Source: Tamaricihabitans halophyticus (lineage in GTDB: Bacteria; Actinomycetota; Actinomycetes; Mycobacteriales; Pseudonocardiaceae). From it: a stretch of 64,000 bases of DNA. Location: contig NZ_SLXQ01000018.1 in assembly GCF_004340875.1 (NCBI RefSeq), positions 41,589-105,588 on the forward strand, in the 5' to 3' direction. Shown here piece by piece: positions 32,501-41,400 of the stretch. Under the pieces are notes generated by a model, which was given only the letters and a program-made list of their open reading frames with translations, searched no databases and was not told where the DNA came from. Numbering within the stretch: the first letter of the stretch is position 1; each line of letters begins with the position of its first letter. The position numbers and the translations under genes are program-made.

Positions 32501-33606
32501 TACTCGGCCATGACGATACCAGCGAGATCGATCCGAACCGTTCGTTCCTGGAGCTCGGCTTCGACTCGTTGATCGCGGTGGAACTACGCAACCAACTGTC
32601 CGAAATGGTCGACCTGCGGCTGCAGACGGCGGTGATCTTCGATGCTCGAACTTCGGCGGGTCTCGTCGCGGAACTGAGTACTCAGCTCGCCGCGCAAGGG
32701 CCGGCAACCGAGGGGGCCGTGGCCGGCGGGGCGCGGGGACCGGCGACCTCGGCCGAAGGCGAAACCCTCCGCGACATCTTCTTCGGTGCCGTACGGGCTA
32801 AGCGACTCCCGCAGGCGATGCGGATGCTCGGTGCCGCCGCGTTGACCAGGCCGATGTTTCACAATCCGGCAGAACTACCGGAGCTGTCCGAACCGGTCAT
32901 CCTCGCGGAAGGCCCCCGGACACCCCGGTTGATCTGCATCGCCGCGCCGGGGGCAACTGGTGGCGCGCACCAGTACGCGCGGCTGAGCGCGCATTTCCGC
33001 GCGGACCGGACGGTGAGTGCGCTGCCACTGATGGGGTTCGCCAGCGGGGAAGCGCTGCCCGCGACAGCGGACGCGGCGATCCGCGTGGTGGCCGAGAGCG
33101 CCTTGCATGCCAGCGAAGGCGAGCCGTTTGTCCTTGTCGGGCACTCCTCGGCTGGCGCGCTCGCCTACCTGGCGGCCAACAAGCTGACCAACACCTGGGG
33201 GATCCGGCCGGAGGCGGTGATCATGCTCGACACACTCGGGTTCAGCTACGGGCAACCGGGTGATGGTGGGGCGGACGCGTTGAACTTCGCGGATATCGGC
33301 GACTTCTACTTCGCCGATATCGACACCCCGACCGTGTCCCTGGACACCGCCCGGCTGACCGCCATGGCGCACTGGCAGTACCGGATCGAGGAGATCACGC
33401 CGGAAGATCCGGTGGTACCGACGCTGCTGTTGCAGTGCTCGCGGCTCGCGGATGGCACCAAACTGGATATCTCGGAAGCGCCGGTACCCGCGGATACCGT
33501 GATCGTGATGGACACCGACCATATGGGTCTGGCCCAACAGGACTCGGCCACCACGGCAGAGACCATTGTGGACTGGCTCGGCACGGTGGTGCCGGCGGCG
33601 CGCTGA
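26533..33606 (+). CDS. PKS-3: terminal module with thioesterase (KS-AT-DH-ER-KR-ACP-TE)
   Basis: The protein has 2357 residues from the GTG at 26533; a GTG at 26503 in the same frame would add ten. The N-terminal helix [20 protein letters not shown] is a classic docking domain. KS from residue 34 (Cys203, His338, His376), AT (Ser630, HAFH 730-733, malonyl), DH (His942, Asp1106), ER (HAGAGGVG at 1523), KR (Rossmann at 1702, LDD 1789-1791, Tyr1846), ACP (Ser2012) and a C-terminal type I thioesterase (about 2125-2357; Ser2205, Asp2233, His2330). This is the last protein of an assembly line. It adds C1-C2, fully reduces C3 and releases the chain, most likely as a macrolactone. It lies 86 nt downstream of PKS-2 with no obvious terminator between, so it is probably in the same operon. 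It resembles AmphK/NysK in being one module plus TE, but unlike AmphK (inference) it is fully reducing. Confidence 0.96.
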   Translation: MPEEGELVEYLKWVTADLHRTRQRLEDLESGRQEPVAIVGMGCRFPGGVRTPRELWQLLSQGQHGIGAFPTDRGWDLDTLAGDGAGHSASVRGGFLTDAAEFDPGFFGVSPREAVAMDPQQRLLLTTSWEAMERAHIDPRSLRGSRTGVFVGTNGQDYVHLLLKSGEHREAHAGTGVAASVISGRLSYTFGLEGPSVTVDTACSASLVTLHLAAKALRDGECTLALAGGATVMATSAAFSGFTQQGGLAPDGLCKAFSADADGTSWSEGAGVLVLEKLSDARRHGHPVLAVLRGSAVNSDGASNGLTAPNGPSQQRVIRAALAGAGLAGADVDLVEAHGTGTTLGDPIEAQALLATYGQDRAAPVLVGSVKSNLGHTQAAAGVAGVMKAVLAIEAGIVPPTLHVTSPSSHVDWQAGAVTLATERTSWPAADRPRRAAVSAFGISGTNAHVILEQAPEVEAAEQPPAVLAPSVIPFVVSGRSARALDAQLDRLLEFAAAEPAHPSLDLGASLAGTRSAFEHRAVLYPTHDGYTEIARGQATPRSLAILFSGQGSQHLGMGRELATRFPVFTAALDEVMAHFPGLRAVMWGQDQELLNRTGNAQPALFATEIALYRLLESCGLRAEQLAGHSIGEVTAAALAGVLSLDDACRLVAARARLMDALPPGGAMIAVNASEVEVEPLLAGQETTVSIAAVNGPSSVVVSGAESAVLAVAEHFAALGRKTARLPVSHAFHSPLVEPILEEFRAVVAGLTFAPPRIPIVSTVTGSLASPEELAEPDYWVRQLRQPVRFAQGVAALHEAGANTFLEVGPEASLVAAVPDVLDETRDAATPVIAVGAQRRGRGEELAFITALARMHTAGLNVDWAGVFADTGARIVELPTYAFQNERNWPAVEDGGLPDPAALGLRATEHPLLHAAVAVAGTDRVVLSGQISPGTSAWLAEHRVGGAVLFPGTGFLELAVLAGDHVGYATVEELTLLVPLVFTGTESVTVQTVVGEPADDGRRSVDVYSRPSNDQDAAWTQHATGSLTAAPTEPVLSVAEWPPAGAEPIDLTDFYPRLTERGLAYGTVFQGLRAAWRLDDAVYAEVVLPEQAEDTEWFGLHPALLDAALHASVFVPDLSGGLLPFEWAGMSLHASGARALRVRLASVGTDTVSVAASDVAGKPVATVTALSLRGANSEASTVTRQAPSSAESPFLPTWVPVQIEAPASGLRWAVVGGDQFDLANLLHLYGEQLAGYVDELAQPSTAPDVYLVPLATEMQGPEQVRELTERALKLVTDLLADPELAASRILFVTSGAVSVAGEPVRDLAAAAAAGLIRSAQAENPERMVLLDLDAAAAAPDALLAALDAAEQQLALRDGVLYSPRLTKEGSRGLVPPIGQPWRLDSARRGSLAALALTPCPEVTEPPRGRDVRIAVRAGGLTFRDVLSALDMYPGEPFPFGAEATGEVAEIGPDVVDLAVGDRVMGIVYGAFGQFAVTDERYLVRVPDGWSDEIAASVPQAFLTAYYALVELAGVSRGERVLVHAGAGGVGMAAIQLAQHLGAEVFATASESKWDTLRELGVGQYQVASSRELTFERHFGYVTEDEGVDVVLNSLTGEFVDASLRLLRPGGRFLEMGKTDPRDQDGIPDRVRYLPFDLGDLPPERIQSMLVELLKLFDENTLRPLPVRSWDVRRAGEAFQHMRQAEHTGKIVLTVPRSVEPTGTVLITGGGGLAGHLARHLVTAKGRRRLVIASRRGANAPGAAELRAELSQLGATVEFSACDLTDRAALARLLSGINDLTSVVHTAGVLDDGLVTSLTADRLNAVLAPKVDAAWHLHELTRDRDVTEFVLFSSVAGLLGSPGQGNYAAANSFLDALASHRRVLGLPATALAWGSWDAAAGMTGELSEVERKRLGRSGLPPLTPEQGMELFDIALATDAPVLAPVRVLASAFGPQVPPLLRELSPTVQRRANAATGAERADQSLSERLRAMTEGERTALLLDIVVNNVAGLLGHDDTSEIDPNRSFLELGFDSLIAVELRNQLSEMVDLRLQTAVIFDARTSAGLVAELSTQLAAQGPATEGAVAGGARGPATSAEGETLRDIFFGAVRAKRLPQAMRMLGAAALTRPMFHNPAELPELSEPVILAEGPRTPRLICIAAPGATGGAHQYARLSAHFRADRTVSALPLMGFASGEALPATADAAIRVVAESALHASEGEPFVLVGHSSAGALAYLAANKLTNTWGIRPEAVIMLDTLGFSYGQPGDGGADALNFADIGDFYFADIDTPTVSLDTARLTAMAHWQYRIEEITPEDPVVPTLLLQCSRLADGTKLDISEAPVPADTVIVMDTDHMGLAQQDSATTAETIVDWLGTVVPAAR
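26632..33600 (+). other. PKS-3 module: domain map
   Basis: KS Cys at 27139 (variant DTACSASL), His at 27544 and 27658. AT about 28165-29040, Ser at 28420, HAFH at 28720-28731. DH 29260-30060 with His at 29356 and Asp at 29848. ER about 30703-31610 with HAGAGGVG at 31099. KR from 31636, where the glycine-rich loop is one residue shorter than in the other KRs but still fits GxGxxG; LDD 31897-31905, Tyr 32068. ACP Ser 32566. TE about 32910-33580: GHSSAG with Ser at 33145, Asp at 33229, His at 33520. Confidence 0.93.
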
Positions 33607-33629
33607 GTGCCATCCGGCGGGTTGTCGCC

Positions 33630-33659
33630 GCTGACCGCCCGTAGGGAGCGGTGGTCAGC
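33630..33659. terminator. Candidate bidirectional stem-loop terminator
   Basis: Inverted repeat GCTGACC (33630-33636) / GGTCAGC (33653-33659), extendable by an inner GC pair with a small bulge, sits in the 62-bp gap between the convergent 3' ends of PKS-3 and the P450. There is no U-tract, which is common for actinomycete terminators. The position is suggestive; function is inferred. Confidence 0.5.
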
Positions 33660-33668
33660 AGTGATGCC

Positions 33669-34862
33669 TCAGTGCGCGGTTTCGGCTGCGCGCCAGCGCA
33701 CCGGAAGGCCTTCCAACCCGAAGATCACGCCGTCGTAGCGGAACGGCAGCTCGGCTGCCGGCACGGCAAGTTCCAGGTCGGGCAGGCGTTCGAAGAGCGA
33801 GCGGTATGCGATATCCAGCTCGGCGCGGACCAGGTTCTGCCCGAGGCACTGGTGAACTCCAAAACCGAAGGCGACATGGTGCCGCGCGGACCGGGTCGGA
33901 TCGAACGCATGTGGACATTCGAACGTCGAGTCGTCATGGTTCGCCGAGGCGAGCAGTGGCACGATCCCGTCGCCGGCTTTGATCTGCTGGCCGCCGATCT
34001 CCAGGTCCTCCGTCGCGACGCGCAGTGCCACGATGTTCGCCACCGAGTAGTAGCGCAGCACTTCCTCGACTACTCGATCGTCACCGATCCACTGCCGGTT
34101 GAGCAGCAGCGTGGTCATCCCGAGCGCCATATTGTTCGCGGTGGTTTCCTGGCCGGCGATGAGCAGCAGCAACGCCGCGCCGGACATTTCGATCACGGAG
34201 AGGGTGCCTGCTTTGATCAGCACGCTGAGCAGGTCGTCACCTGGGCGGTGTTGTTTGATCTTGATGAGCCGGTTGAGGTAGCGCAGCAGGTATTTGGTGC
34301 TGTTCTCACGTTCGTCGTGCGTGGCCGACATGCTGACCAGCGCCCGAATGTGCTCTTCGAAAAAAGGCCGGTCAACCTTGGGCACGCCCAGTAGCGCGGC
34401 GATCACGAGCGAGGGCACCGGCCCGGTGAAGTCGCGAACCAGATCGGCCTCGCCGCCCTTGGCCGCCAGGTTGTCCAGCACGTCGTCGACGACTTCCTGA
34501 ATGGCCGGCCGCAGCTCCCGGATGCGGCGAATAGTGAACTCCGGGATCAGGGCCTTGCGGAACCGGTCGTGTTCGGGTGGGTCGAGCGCGACGAACCAGC
34601 CGGGTATCTCGTCCTGCCCTGGTACCCCGCCGGTCCGGCCGGCCGAGGGAAAGCCCTCGTGCTTCGGGTTGGAACTGATTCGCTTGTCGGTAAGGACGGT
34701 GCGCACGTCCGCGTAGCGCGTCGCCAGCCACACCTTCGAGCCGGTCGGCATGATCGAGTAGACCATGCCGTTCGCGGAACGGTAGTCCGCGTACTGCGGC
34801 GGAGGGAACGGCTCACCTGGCCGCCGCACTGGGAATTCGACAAGCTCCGAGCCGATAGCCAT
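33669..34862 (-). CDS. Cytochrome P450, CYP105-like
   Basis: The protein has 397 residues, the usual size for soluble bacterial P450s. Heme motif FGFGVHQCLG has the thiolate Cys at residue 339. The K-helix ExxR is Glu267-Arg270 (EVLR). The I-helix motif is AGQETT at 236-241, where AGHETT or AGxDTT is more usual. The N-terminal half (LDPPEHDRFRKAL at about 93-105, an EFTIRRI stretch after it) resembles CYP105 proteins. The segment between the I-helix and ExxR is about eight residues shorter than in many relatives. It is probably a tailoring hydroxylase or oxidase acting on the released polyketide, with electrons from a ferredoxin not encoded here. In polyene clusters such P450s oxidise a C16 methyl or hydroxylate the polyol; the target here cannot be told. 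It is convergent with PKS-3 and lies 59 nt downstream of the small gene, so probably co-transcribed with it. No good RBS is visible. Confidence 0.94.
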   Translation of the reverse strand: MAIGSELVEFPVRRPGEPFPPPQYADYRSANGMVYSIMPTGSKVWLATRYADVRTVLTDKRISSNPKHEGFPSAGRTGGVPGQDEIPGWFVALDPPEHDRFRKALIPEFTIRRIRELRPAIQEVVDDVLDNLAAKGGEADLVRDFTGPVPSLVIAALLGVPKVDRPFFEEHIRALVSMSATHDERENSTKYLLRYLNRLIKIKQHRPGDDLLSVLIKAGTLSVIEMSGAALLLLIAGQETTANNMALGMTTLLLNRQWIGDDRVVEEVLRYYSVANIVALRVATEDLEIGGQQIKAGDGIVPLLASANHDDSTFECPHAFDPTRSARHHVAFGFGVHQCLGQNLVRAELDIAYRSLFERLPDLELAVPAAELPFRYDGVIFGLEGLPVRWRAAETAH

Positions 34863-34921
34863 GGGCGTCAGGCTTGCACGGCTCGGTCAGAGTATTCCCT
34901 AGTCCTGCCAGAGCCACACCG

Positions 34922-35254
34922 CTAGGAACGGCCGCGTACGGTGCGGAGCTCCGGGCGCTCACAGGGGCAGCGGTCTTCGGGTATGGGCACGGCCATGAGC
35001 GTCGGCCCGGTTTGCAGACCGGTTGTGATGGGCTCGCGCTCGGTAGCGAACTGGTGCCACAGCTGGCCCTCGTCCACCAGCGACATGTCAGGGTTGCTTG
35101 CGGCCTTGCGCAGTTCGGATGACAGCCATTCGACGACCTCGTCGGGCCCGTTGAGCGCCGCTTGGAAGTTGGACCGCTGTGCTTCCGAGTCGGCTAGTCG
35201 CGCGGCGTCCACATGCCCGTGGTAGTGCGGTTCTTCGGTCTGCTTTCGGGCCAC
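34922..35254 (-). CDS. Small protein of unknown function upstream of the P450
   Basis: The protein has 110 residues from a GTG start, with a strong Shine-Dalgarno (GAGGAG, 5-nt spacing), so I regard it as real. I do not recognise the family. It is soluble, with no signal peptide or membrane segment. Visible features are a His-rich N-terminus (PHYHGH, His10, His12, His14), a probable helical centre (about residues 20-55, rich in Ala, Glu and Leu) and a C-terminal CPC (Cys96, Cys98). The two Cys are too few for a 3Fe-4S or 4Fe-4S ferredoxin, so it is not the missing redox partner by sequence. It is the first gene of a two-gene unit with the P450 and is divergent from PKS-4. The context suggests a role linked to the P450 or to the pathway; no function is claimed. 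Confidence 0.78.
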   Translation of the reverse strand: MARKQTEEPHYHGHVDAARLADSEAQRSNFQAALNGPDEVVEWLSSELRKAASNPDMSLVDEGQLWHQFATEREPITTGLQTGPTLMAVPIPEDRCPCERPELRTVRGRS

Positions 35255-35472
35255 GGTCTCTCCTCATTCTGGCTGTACGCGGTGCCGGAGCTGACGGTCC
35301 ACGGTACCGCTCGATGGCTTGTGACAGTCCAGTGACTCAGCGCCGTGGTGCGGCGCAGCCGCTCGCCATGGATGACGTCCAGCATCAACCTTCTAGGGGA
35401 AACCTCAGCGCGGTCGATCATATGTTTGCCGCGATAACCCTGGTCCGGTGACAGCTTGGGAGCAGAACGAGC
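35255..35472. promoter_or_regulatory. Divergent intergenic region between the small gene and PKS-4
   Basis: These 218 bp should hold the promoters of both the P450 operon (minus) and PKS-4 (plus). I see no convincing -35/-10 pair on either strand. Two GTGAC boxes at 35321-35325 and 35332-35336 are spaced 11 nt start to start, and GTGACAG (35321-35327) recurs at 35448-35454. These could be an activator site but are unproven. The PKS-4 RBS GGGAG is at 35458-35462. Confidence 0.55.
35260..35265 (-). promoter_or_regulatory. Ribosome binding site of the small gene
   Basis: GAGGAG on the minus strand, 5 nt before the GTG at 35254. It is the strongest RBS in the window and is the main support for calling this short gene with a GTG start. 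Confidence 0.8.
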
Positions 35473-38400
35473 ATGGCCGACGAGGAAAAGCTGCGGGATT
35501 ACCTCAGACGTGCCATCGCCGAGGCGCACGAGAGCAAGACACGTCTCCAGGAGGTCACCAGTCGCGCTAGTGAGCCGATCGCGGTAATCGGCATGAGCTG
35601 CCGGTTTCCCGGCGGCGCGGACACGCCGGAAGACCTCTGGCGGATCCTCGCCGACGGCGTGGACACCGTCACCGACCCACCGGCGGACCGCGGCTGGGAC
35701 ACCGACGCCCTCCAACACCCCGATCCGGACCACCCCGGCACCGCTTACACCCTGCAAGGCGCCTTCCTCGACCGGGCCGCCGCCTTTGACGCCGACTTCT
35801 TCGGTATCTCACCTCGCGAGGCGGTGGCCACCGATCCGCAACAGCGGCTGATGCTGGAGATCGCCTGGGAGGCAGCCGAACGCGCGGGTATCGATCCTCG
35901 ATCGTTGCACGGCGGCGACACCGGCACCTTCATCGGCGGCTACGACGCCCAGTACGGCGAGGCCCTTGGGCGCCAGCAGCGACTCGAAGGACACGCGGTC
36001 ACCGGCCTTTCGCCCAGCGTGCTCTCCGGGCGAATCGCTTACCAGCTCGGCCTCGAAGGCCCCAGCGTCACCATCGATTCGGCCTGCTCCTCCTCGCTGG
36101 TTGCCATCCACCTGGCGGTACAGGCACTACGCAGGGGCGAATGCGGTCTGGCCTACGCCGGCGGGGTCGCACTACTGCTCAGCCCCGATCTGTTCGTGAT
36201 GTTCTCCCGGCAACGCGGCATGGCCGCGGACGGCCGGTCCAAGGCGTTCGCGGACGCCGCGGACGGTGTCGGCTGGGGCGAAGGCGCCGGCATGCTCATG
36301 CTGGAACGGCTCTCCGACGCGCGGCGCAACAATCACCCTGTATTGGCGGTTGTTCGCGGCAGCGCACTCAACTCGGACGGCGCGTCCAACGGACTCACGG
36401 CGCCGAACGGCCCCTCCCAGCAACGGATGATCAGTGCCGCACTGGCTGACGCGGGCCTCAGTCCACGAGAGGTGGACGCGGTCGAGGCGCACGGTACCGG
36501 CACCACACTCGGTGACCCGATCGAAGCGCAGGCGCTGCTGGAAACCTACGGCCAGGACCGCACCGAGCCGCTGTACGTCGGCTCGATCAAGTCGAATATC
36601 GGCCATACCCAGAACGCCGGTGGTGTCGCGGGCGTCATCAAGATGATCTTGGCGATGCGCAGCGGCGTGCTGCCACCGACCCTGCATGTGGACATGCCGA
36701 GCACTCATGTCGACTGGACAGCCGGTTCGGTTTCGCTGCTTACCGAAGCACGGCCGTGGCCGGAAACCGGACGCCCGATGCGCGCCGGGGTATCGGCGTT
36801 CGGAATCAGCGGGACCAATGCGCACATCCTTCTCGAGCAGGCGCCTGAGGAAGAGCCAGCCACCGAGCCGGACGAGCCGGTAGCAAGGCCAGAGCCCAGC
36901 GTGCTGCCCATTCCACTGTCCGGTCGCACGCCGGAGGTGTTGCGCGCGGTCGCCGCGCGCGCCACCCAACTCGAATCCGATTCCCTCGCCGATGTCGCGT
37001 ACTCCTACGCGACCACACGGTCGGACTTCGCGCATCGGGCCGTCGTACTTGCGGCCGATATGACCGAGGCGCGGACCGGTATCGCCGCGCTCGCCGCGGG
37101 TACGCCCCACTCGACGGTGCTCACCGGCGTCGCGGACGGCGGGCGAACCGCGGCCCTGTTCAGCGGCCAGGGCGCACAGCGGATCGGGATGGGGCGGGAG
37201 CTGTACGAGCGTTTCCCGCTCTTTGCCGAAGCGCTTGACGCGGTGCTCGCCGAGTTTCCCGGGTTGCGCGAGGTGATGTGGGGCACCGACGAGACCGCGC
37301 TGCACCAGACCGGCTGGGCCCAGCCGGCCCTGTTCGCGGTGGAAGTCGCGCTATACCAGTTACTGACCTCATGGGGTGTCGTTCCCGATCAGCTTGCCGG
37401 ACATTCCATCGGTGAACTGGCCGCGGCGTACGTCGCTGGCGTGTTCTCGCTGCCGGATGCCTGCCAGCTTGTCGGCGCGCGCGCCCGGCTGATGCAGCAA
37501 CTGCCCGAGGGCGGCGCGATGGTGGCGGTTCGCGCCACCGAAGACGAAGTGGTGCCGCTCCTTGCCGACCCGCGGTTGCGCGACGGCGTTGCACTGGCCG
37601 CCGTGAACGGACCAGAATCTGTGGTGCTGTCCGGCACCGAAGACGCGGTGGCCGAGGTACTCGCAGCCTTCCCAGACCGCAAGACCACCCGACTGCGGGT
37701 GAGCCACGCGTTCCACTCGCCACTGATGGACCCGATGCTGGCGGAGTTCCGCCAGGTCGCCGAGGGCATCAGCTACCACCCGCCAGCCATCCCGCTGGTG
37801 TCTACCCGTACCGGTGGGCCAGTCTCCGAGGAGATCTGCTCGGCCGAATACTGGGTGAGCCAGGTACGGGACACTGTCCGGTTCGCCGATGCGGTGACCG
37901 CGCTACGCGCCGCGGGGACCACGAGGTTCGTGGAAGTCGGCCCAGACGCAGCCTTGTGCGCCTTGTTGCCGGACGATGTACTCGCCGTCGCGCTGCTACG
38001 CCGCGACCGCGATGAGGAGCGGACCGCGATCACCGGTCTCGCGCGGTTGTACGTGGCGGGCCTACCGATCCGCGCTGGCCTGTTCGCCGGCCTCGGCGCG
38101 CGGACGGTCGAGCTGCCGACCTATCCCTTCCAACACCAGGATTTCTGGCCCGAACCAGTCCGTGCGGCCAGTGCGACACTGACCGGCGACAGCGCCTTCT
38201 GGCAGCTCGTTGACGGCAATGTGGAAGCCTTCGCGGACGCCCTAGAACTCAGCTCGACCGCTGCCGCCGAAGTGCTCCCCGCGCTCACCAGCTGGCGCGA
38301 GCGACAGCAGGCCGCCGCCCGCACCGACTCGTGGCGCTACCGGGTTGACTGGACCCCGCTGCGAGGCACGACGAGAGCCGAACTCACCGGTCACTGGCTG

Positions 38401-41400
38401 CTGGTTCATCCGGACAACGAACTCCAGGTCAGTGTCGCGTTGGCAGCCGCGTTGCGTGCTGCCGGCGCCGAGGTGCGGCTGCTCCCGGTGGCGTGTGCTG
38501 CCGAGATCATCGCGTCTGATGTGGACGTATCCACTGTGGACGTGGTCGTGTCGTTGCTCGCCCTGGACGCGCGGGCCGAGGAGGGGACCGCGGCGGTTCC
38601 CGCCGGCCTCGCGGGCACCGTCCGGTTGCTGCGCGCGTTGGACGCCGAGGTACCGGTGTGGGCGCTCACCACGGGCGCGGTGACGACGGGCAGCCGGGAC
38701 GTGGTGAGCCAACCGCTACAAGCCACGCTGTGGGGACTTGGCCGGGTCGCGGCGATCGAGCGACCAGCGGCCTGGGCGGGACTGGTCGACCTGCCCGAGA
38801 CGGTGGACGAGCGCACCATGGAGCGACTGATCGCCGTGCTCGCCGGCGAATTCGCTCCCGAGGACCAACTCGCGGTCCGCTCCTGGGGGGTTTTCGGACG
38901 CAGACTGGTGCGTGCGCCAAGCGGTAAGCCGGGTGCGCCGTCGCGAACGCGACTGCGAGGCACCGTCCTGATCACGGGTGGTTCCGGTGGCCTTGGCGGT
39001 GTCGTCGCGCGCTGGGCTGCCGATTCCGGAGCGCAGCGTCTGGTGCTGCTCAGCCGGAGCGGCTGTGAACCGCCTGCGAGTATCGACATTCCGGTCTCAA
39101 TAGTGCGCTGCGATGTGACCGACCGAGAAGCGCTGGCCTCGGTGCTCGATGAGTATCGCCCCAACGCCGTCGTGCACGCCGCCGGCACGGTACTCGGGGA
39201 TGGCCCGGCCGCCGAGGTCACCCCCGCGCAGCTGGACGAACTGCTCGCCGCCAAGCTCGCCGCGCGGCATCTGCACGAATTGACCGAAGATCTGGACGCG
39301 TTCGTACTCTTCGGCTCCGCCGCGGGCGTGTGGGGCTCGGCGGGCATGGCCGGGTACTCCGCCGGCAACGCGTACCTGGACGCGCTCGCCGAGCACCGGG
39401 CTGCCGCTGGCCTACCAGCAACCTCGGTTGGCTGGGGCACCTGGGCCGACGTCGGACTGGCGGCCGAACATCGCGACGCATCCCGAAAACTGGACCGGTT
39501 CGGTGTCCGCGAGCTGGACCCTGCGGGCGCGATCGAGGTGCTTGACCAGGTGGTCGTCGAGGGACGACCAACTCTGGTGGTCGCGGAGATCGACTGGACG
39601 CGGTTCGCGCCGAGCTTCACCGCACGCCGACCAAGCCCGTTACTCGACGTCCTGTCGGGACCGCAGGAACCGGCTGAGCGTGTCTCGGCGCGGCCGACCC
39701 TGCCCGCCGACCCGGACGCGGTGCTGGAGCTGGTTCGCGGGGAAATCGCGGCGGTACTCGGCCACGCGGACACCGAGGCGATCACCCCGAATCGCGCGCT
39801 CGCGGAACTCGGTTTCGACTCGTTGACGGCGGTCGAACTGCGCGACCGCCTGGCCGCCACCGTGGGCGCCGCATTGCCCTCGACCATGGTGTTCGACTAT
39901 CCGAATGCCGGGGCGCTGGCCGCTTTCCTGACCGAAACCCAGGATGACGGGACATCCGCCGAAACCCCGCGGGCGACGCGCCACACCGAGGATCCGGTAG
40001 TCATCGTCGGCATGAGCTGCCGCCTGCCAGGCGATATCACGTCGCCAGCAGAACTGTGGCGGATGCTGCTCGCCGAGGAAACCGGGGTGAGCGCGTTCCC
40101 CACGGATCGCGGCTGGGACCTGGCCGGGTTGGCCGCGAAGAGCTCTACTACCCAAGGCGGATTTCTCGCCGGCGCGGCGAACTTTGACGCTGAGTTCTTC
40201 GGTATCTCACCGCGCGAGGCGATCGCAACCGACCCGCAGCAGCGGTTACTGCTGGAAACAACCTGGGAAGCCATCGAAGCCGCGGGCATCGATCCCACGG
40301 AACTACGGGGCACTCGCACCGGCGTGTTCGTCGGCGGCAGCGGCCAGGACTATCTGTCGCTGCTCGGGATGAGCGAGGAGGAGACGGCCGGGCACGCGGG
40401 TATCGGTAACGCGGCAAGCGTCCTCTCCGGACGGATCGCCTACCTGCTCGGGCTCGAGGGGCCCGCGGTTACGGTGGACACCGCCTGCTCGTCCTCGCTG
40501 GTCGCCTTGCATCTCGCGGCTAGGGCGTTGCGCGACGGTGAATGCGATCGCGCGCTGGTCGGCGGTGTCACCGTAATGTCCACGGCGAACACCTTCGTCG
40601 AATTCTCTGTCCAGGGCGGACTAGCCGCGGACGGTCTATGCAAGGCGTTCTCCGACGATGCGGACGGAACCGGCTGGTCCGAAGGTGTCGGCGCGCTGAT
40701 GCTTACCCGCCGCTCGGACGCGGAACGTGCGGGTTATCCGGTACTCGCGGTTGTTCGCGGCTCGGCGATGAACTCGGACGGCGCATCGAACGGCTTGACC
40801 GCGCCGAACGGCCCTTCGCAGCAGCGGGTGATTCGCGCTGCGCTTGCCTCAGCTGGACTGTCCGCGTCGGATGTGGACGTGGTCGAGGCGCATGGCACCG
40901 GGACGACGCTGGGCGATCCGATCGAAGCACAGGCGCTGCTGGCGACCTACGGACAGGATCGGGAGATCCCGCTGCTGCTCGGTTCGGTGAAGTCCAATCT
41001 CGGGCACACCCAAGCCGCCGCCGGGGTGACCGGCGTGATCAAGGCGGTACTGGCGCTGCGCTCGGGAACCGTGCCAGCCTCACTGCACGCCGCGACCCCG
41101 TCCTCGCATGTGGACTGGAACACGGGCGACGTCGAACTTGTCACCACCGCTACACCATGGCCAGCGACTGGCCGGGTCCGCCGCGCGGGCGTTTCCGCCT
41201 TTGGGGTAAGCGGCACCAACGCGCATGTGTTGCTCGAACAGGCCACCGATCTCGTGGTCGAGCACGAAGCCTCGCGGCCAACGCTGGTTCCCTGGGTACT
41301 GTCCGGGCATACCGCCTCGGCGCTCGCCGACCGGGAGCGGCAGCTCACGACCGTGGCCGCGCCGCCAGCTGAGGTCGGTGCCGCACTCGTGAAGCGGGCC

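Noticed and set aside
33651..34394. Plus-strand open frame across the P450
   Set aside because: It is antisense to a P450 with heme, ExxR and I-helix motifs; its own translation is featureless.
34922..35254. The small gene as the P450 ferredoxin
   Set aside because: It has only two Cys (CPC) and no CxxxxxC...C cluster motif.
35194..35757. Minus-strand open frame spanning the intergenic region and the start of PKS-4
   Set aside because: It overlaps both the well-supported small gene and the PKS-4 KS; it looks like a chance extension through the promoter region.
35473..36850. PKS-4 as a loading (starter) protein
   Set aside because: Its first KS has an active-site Cys, not the Gln of a KSQ, and is preceded by a docking helix, so it extends a chain supplied by another protein.
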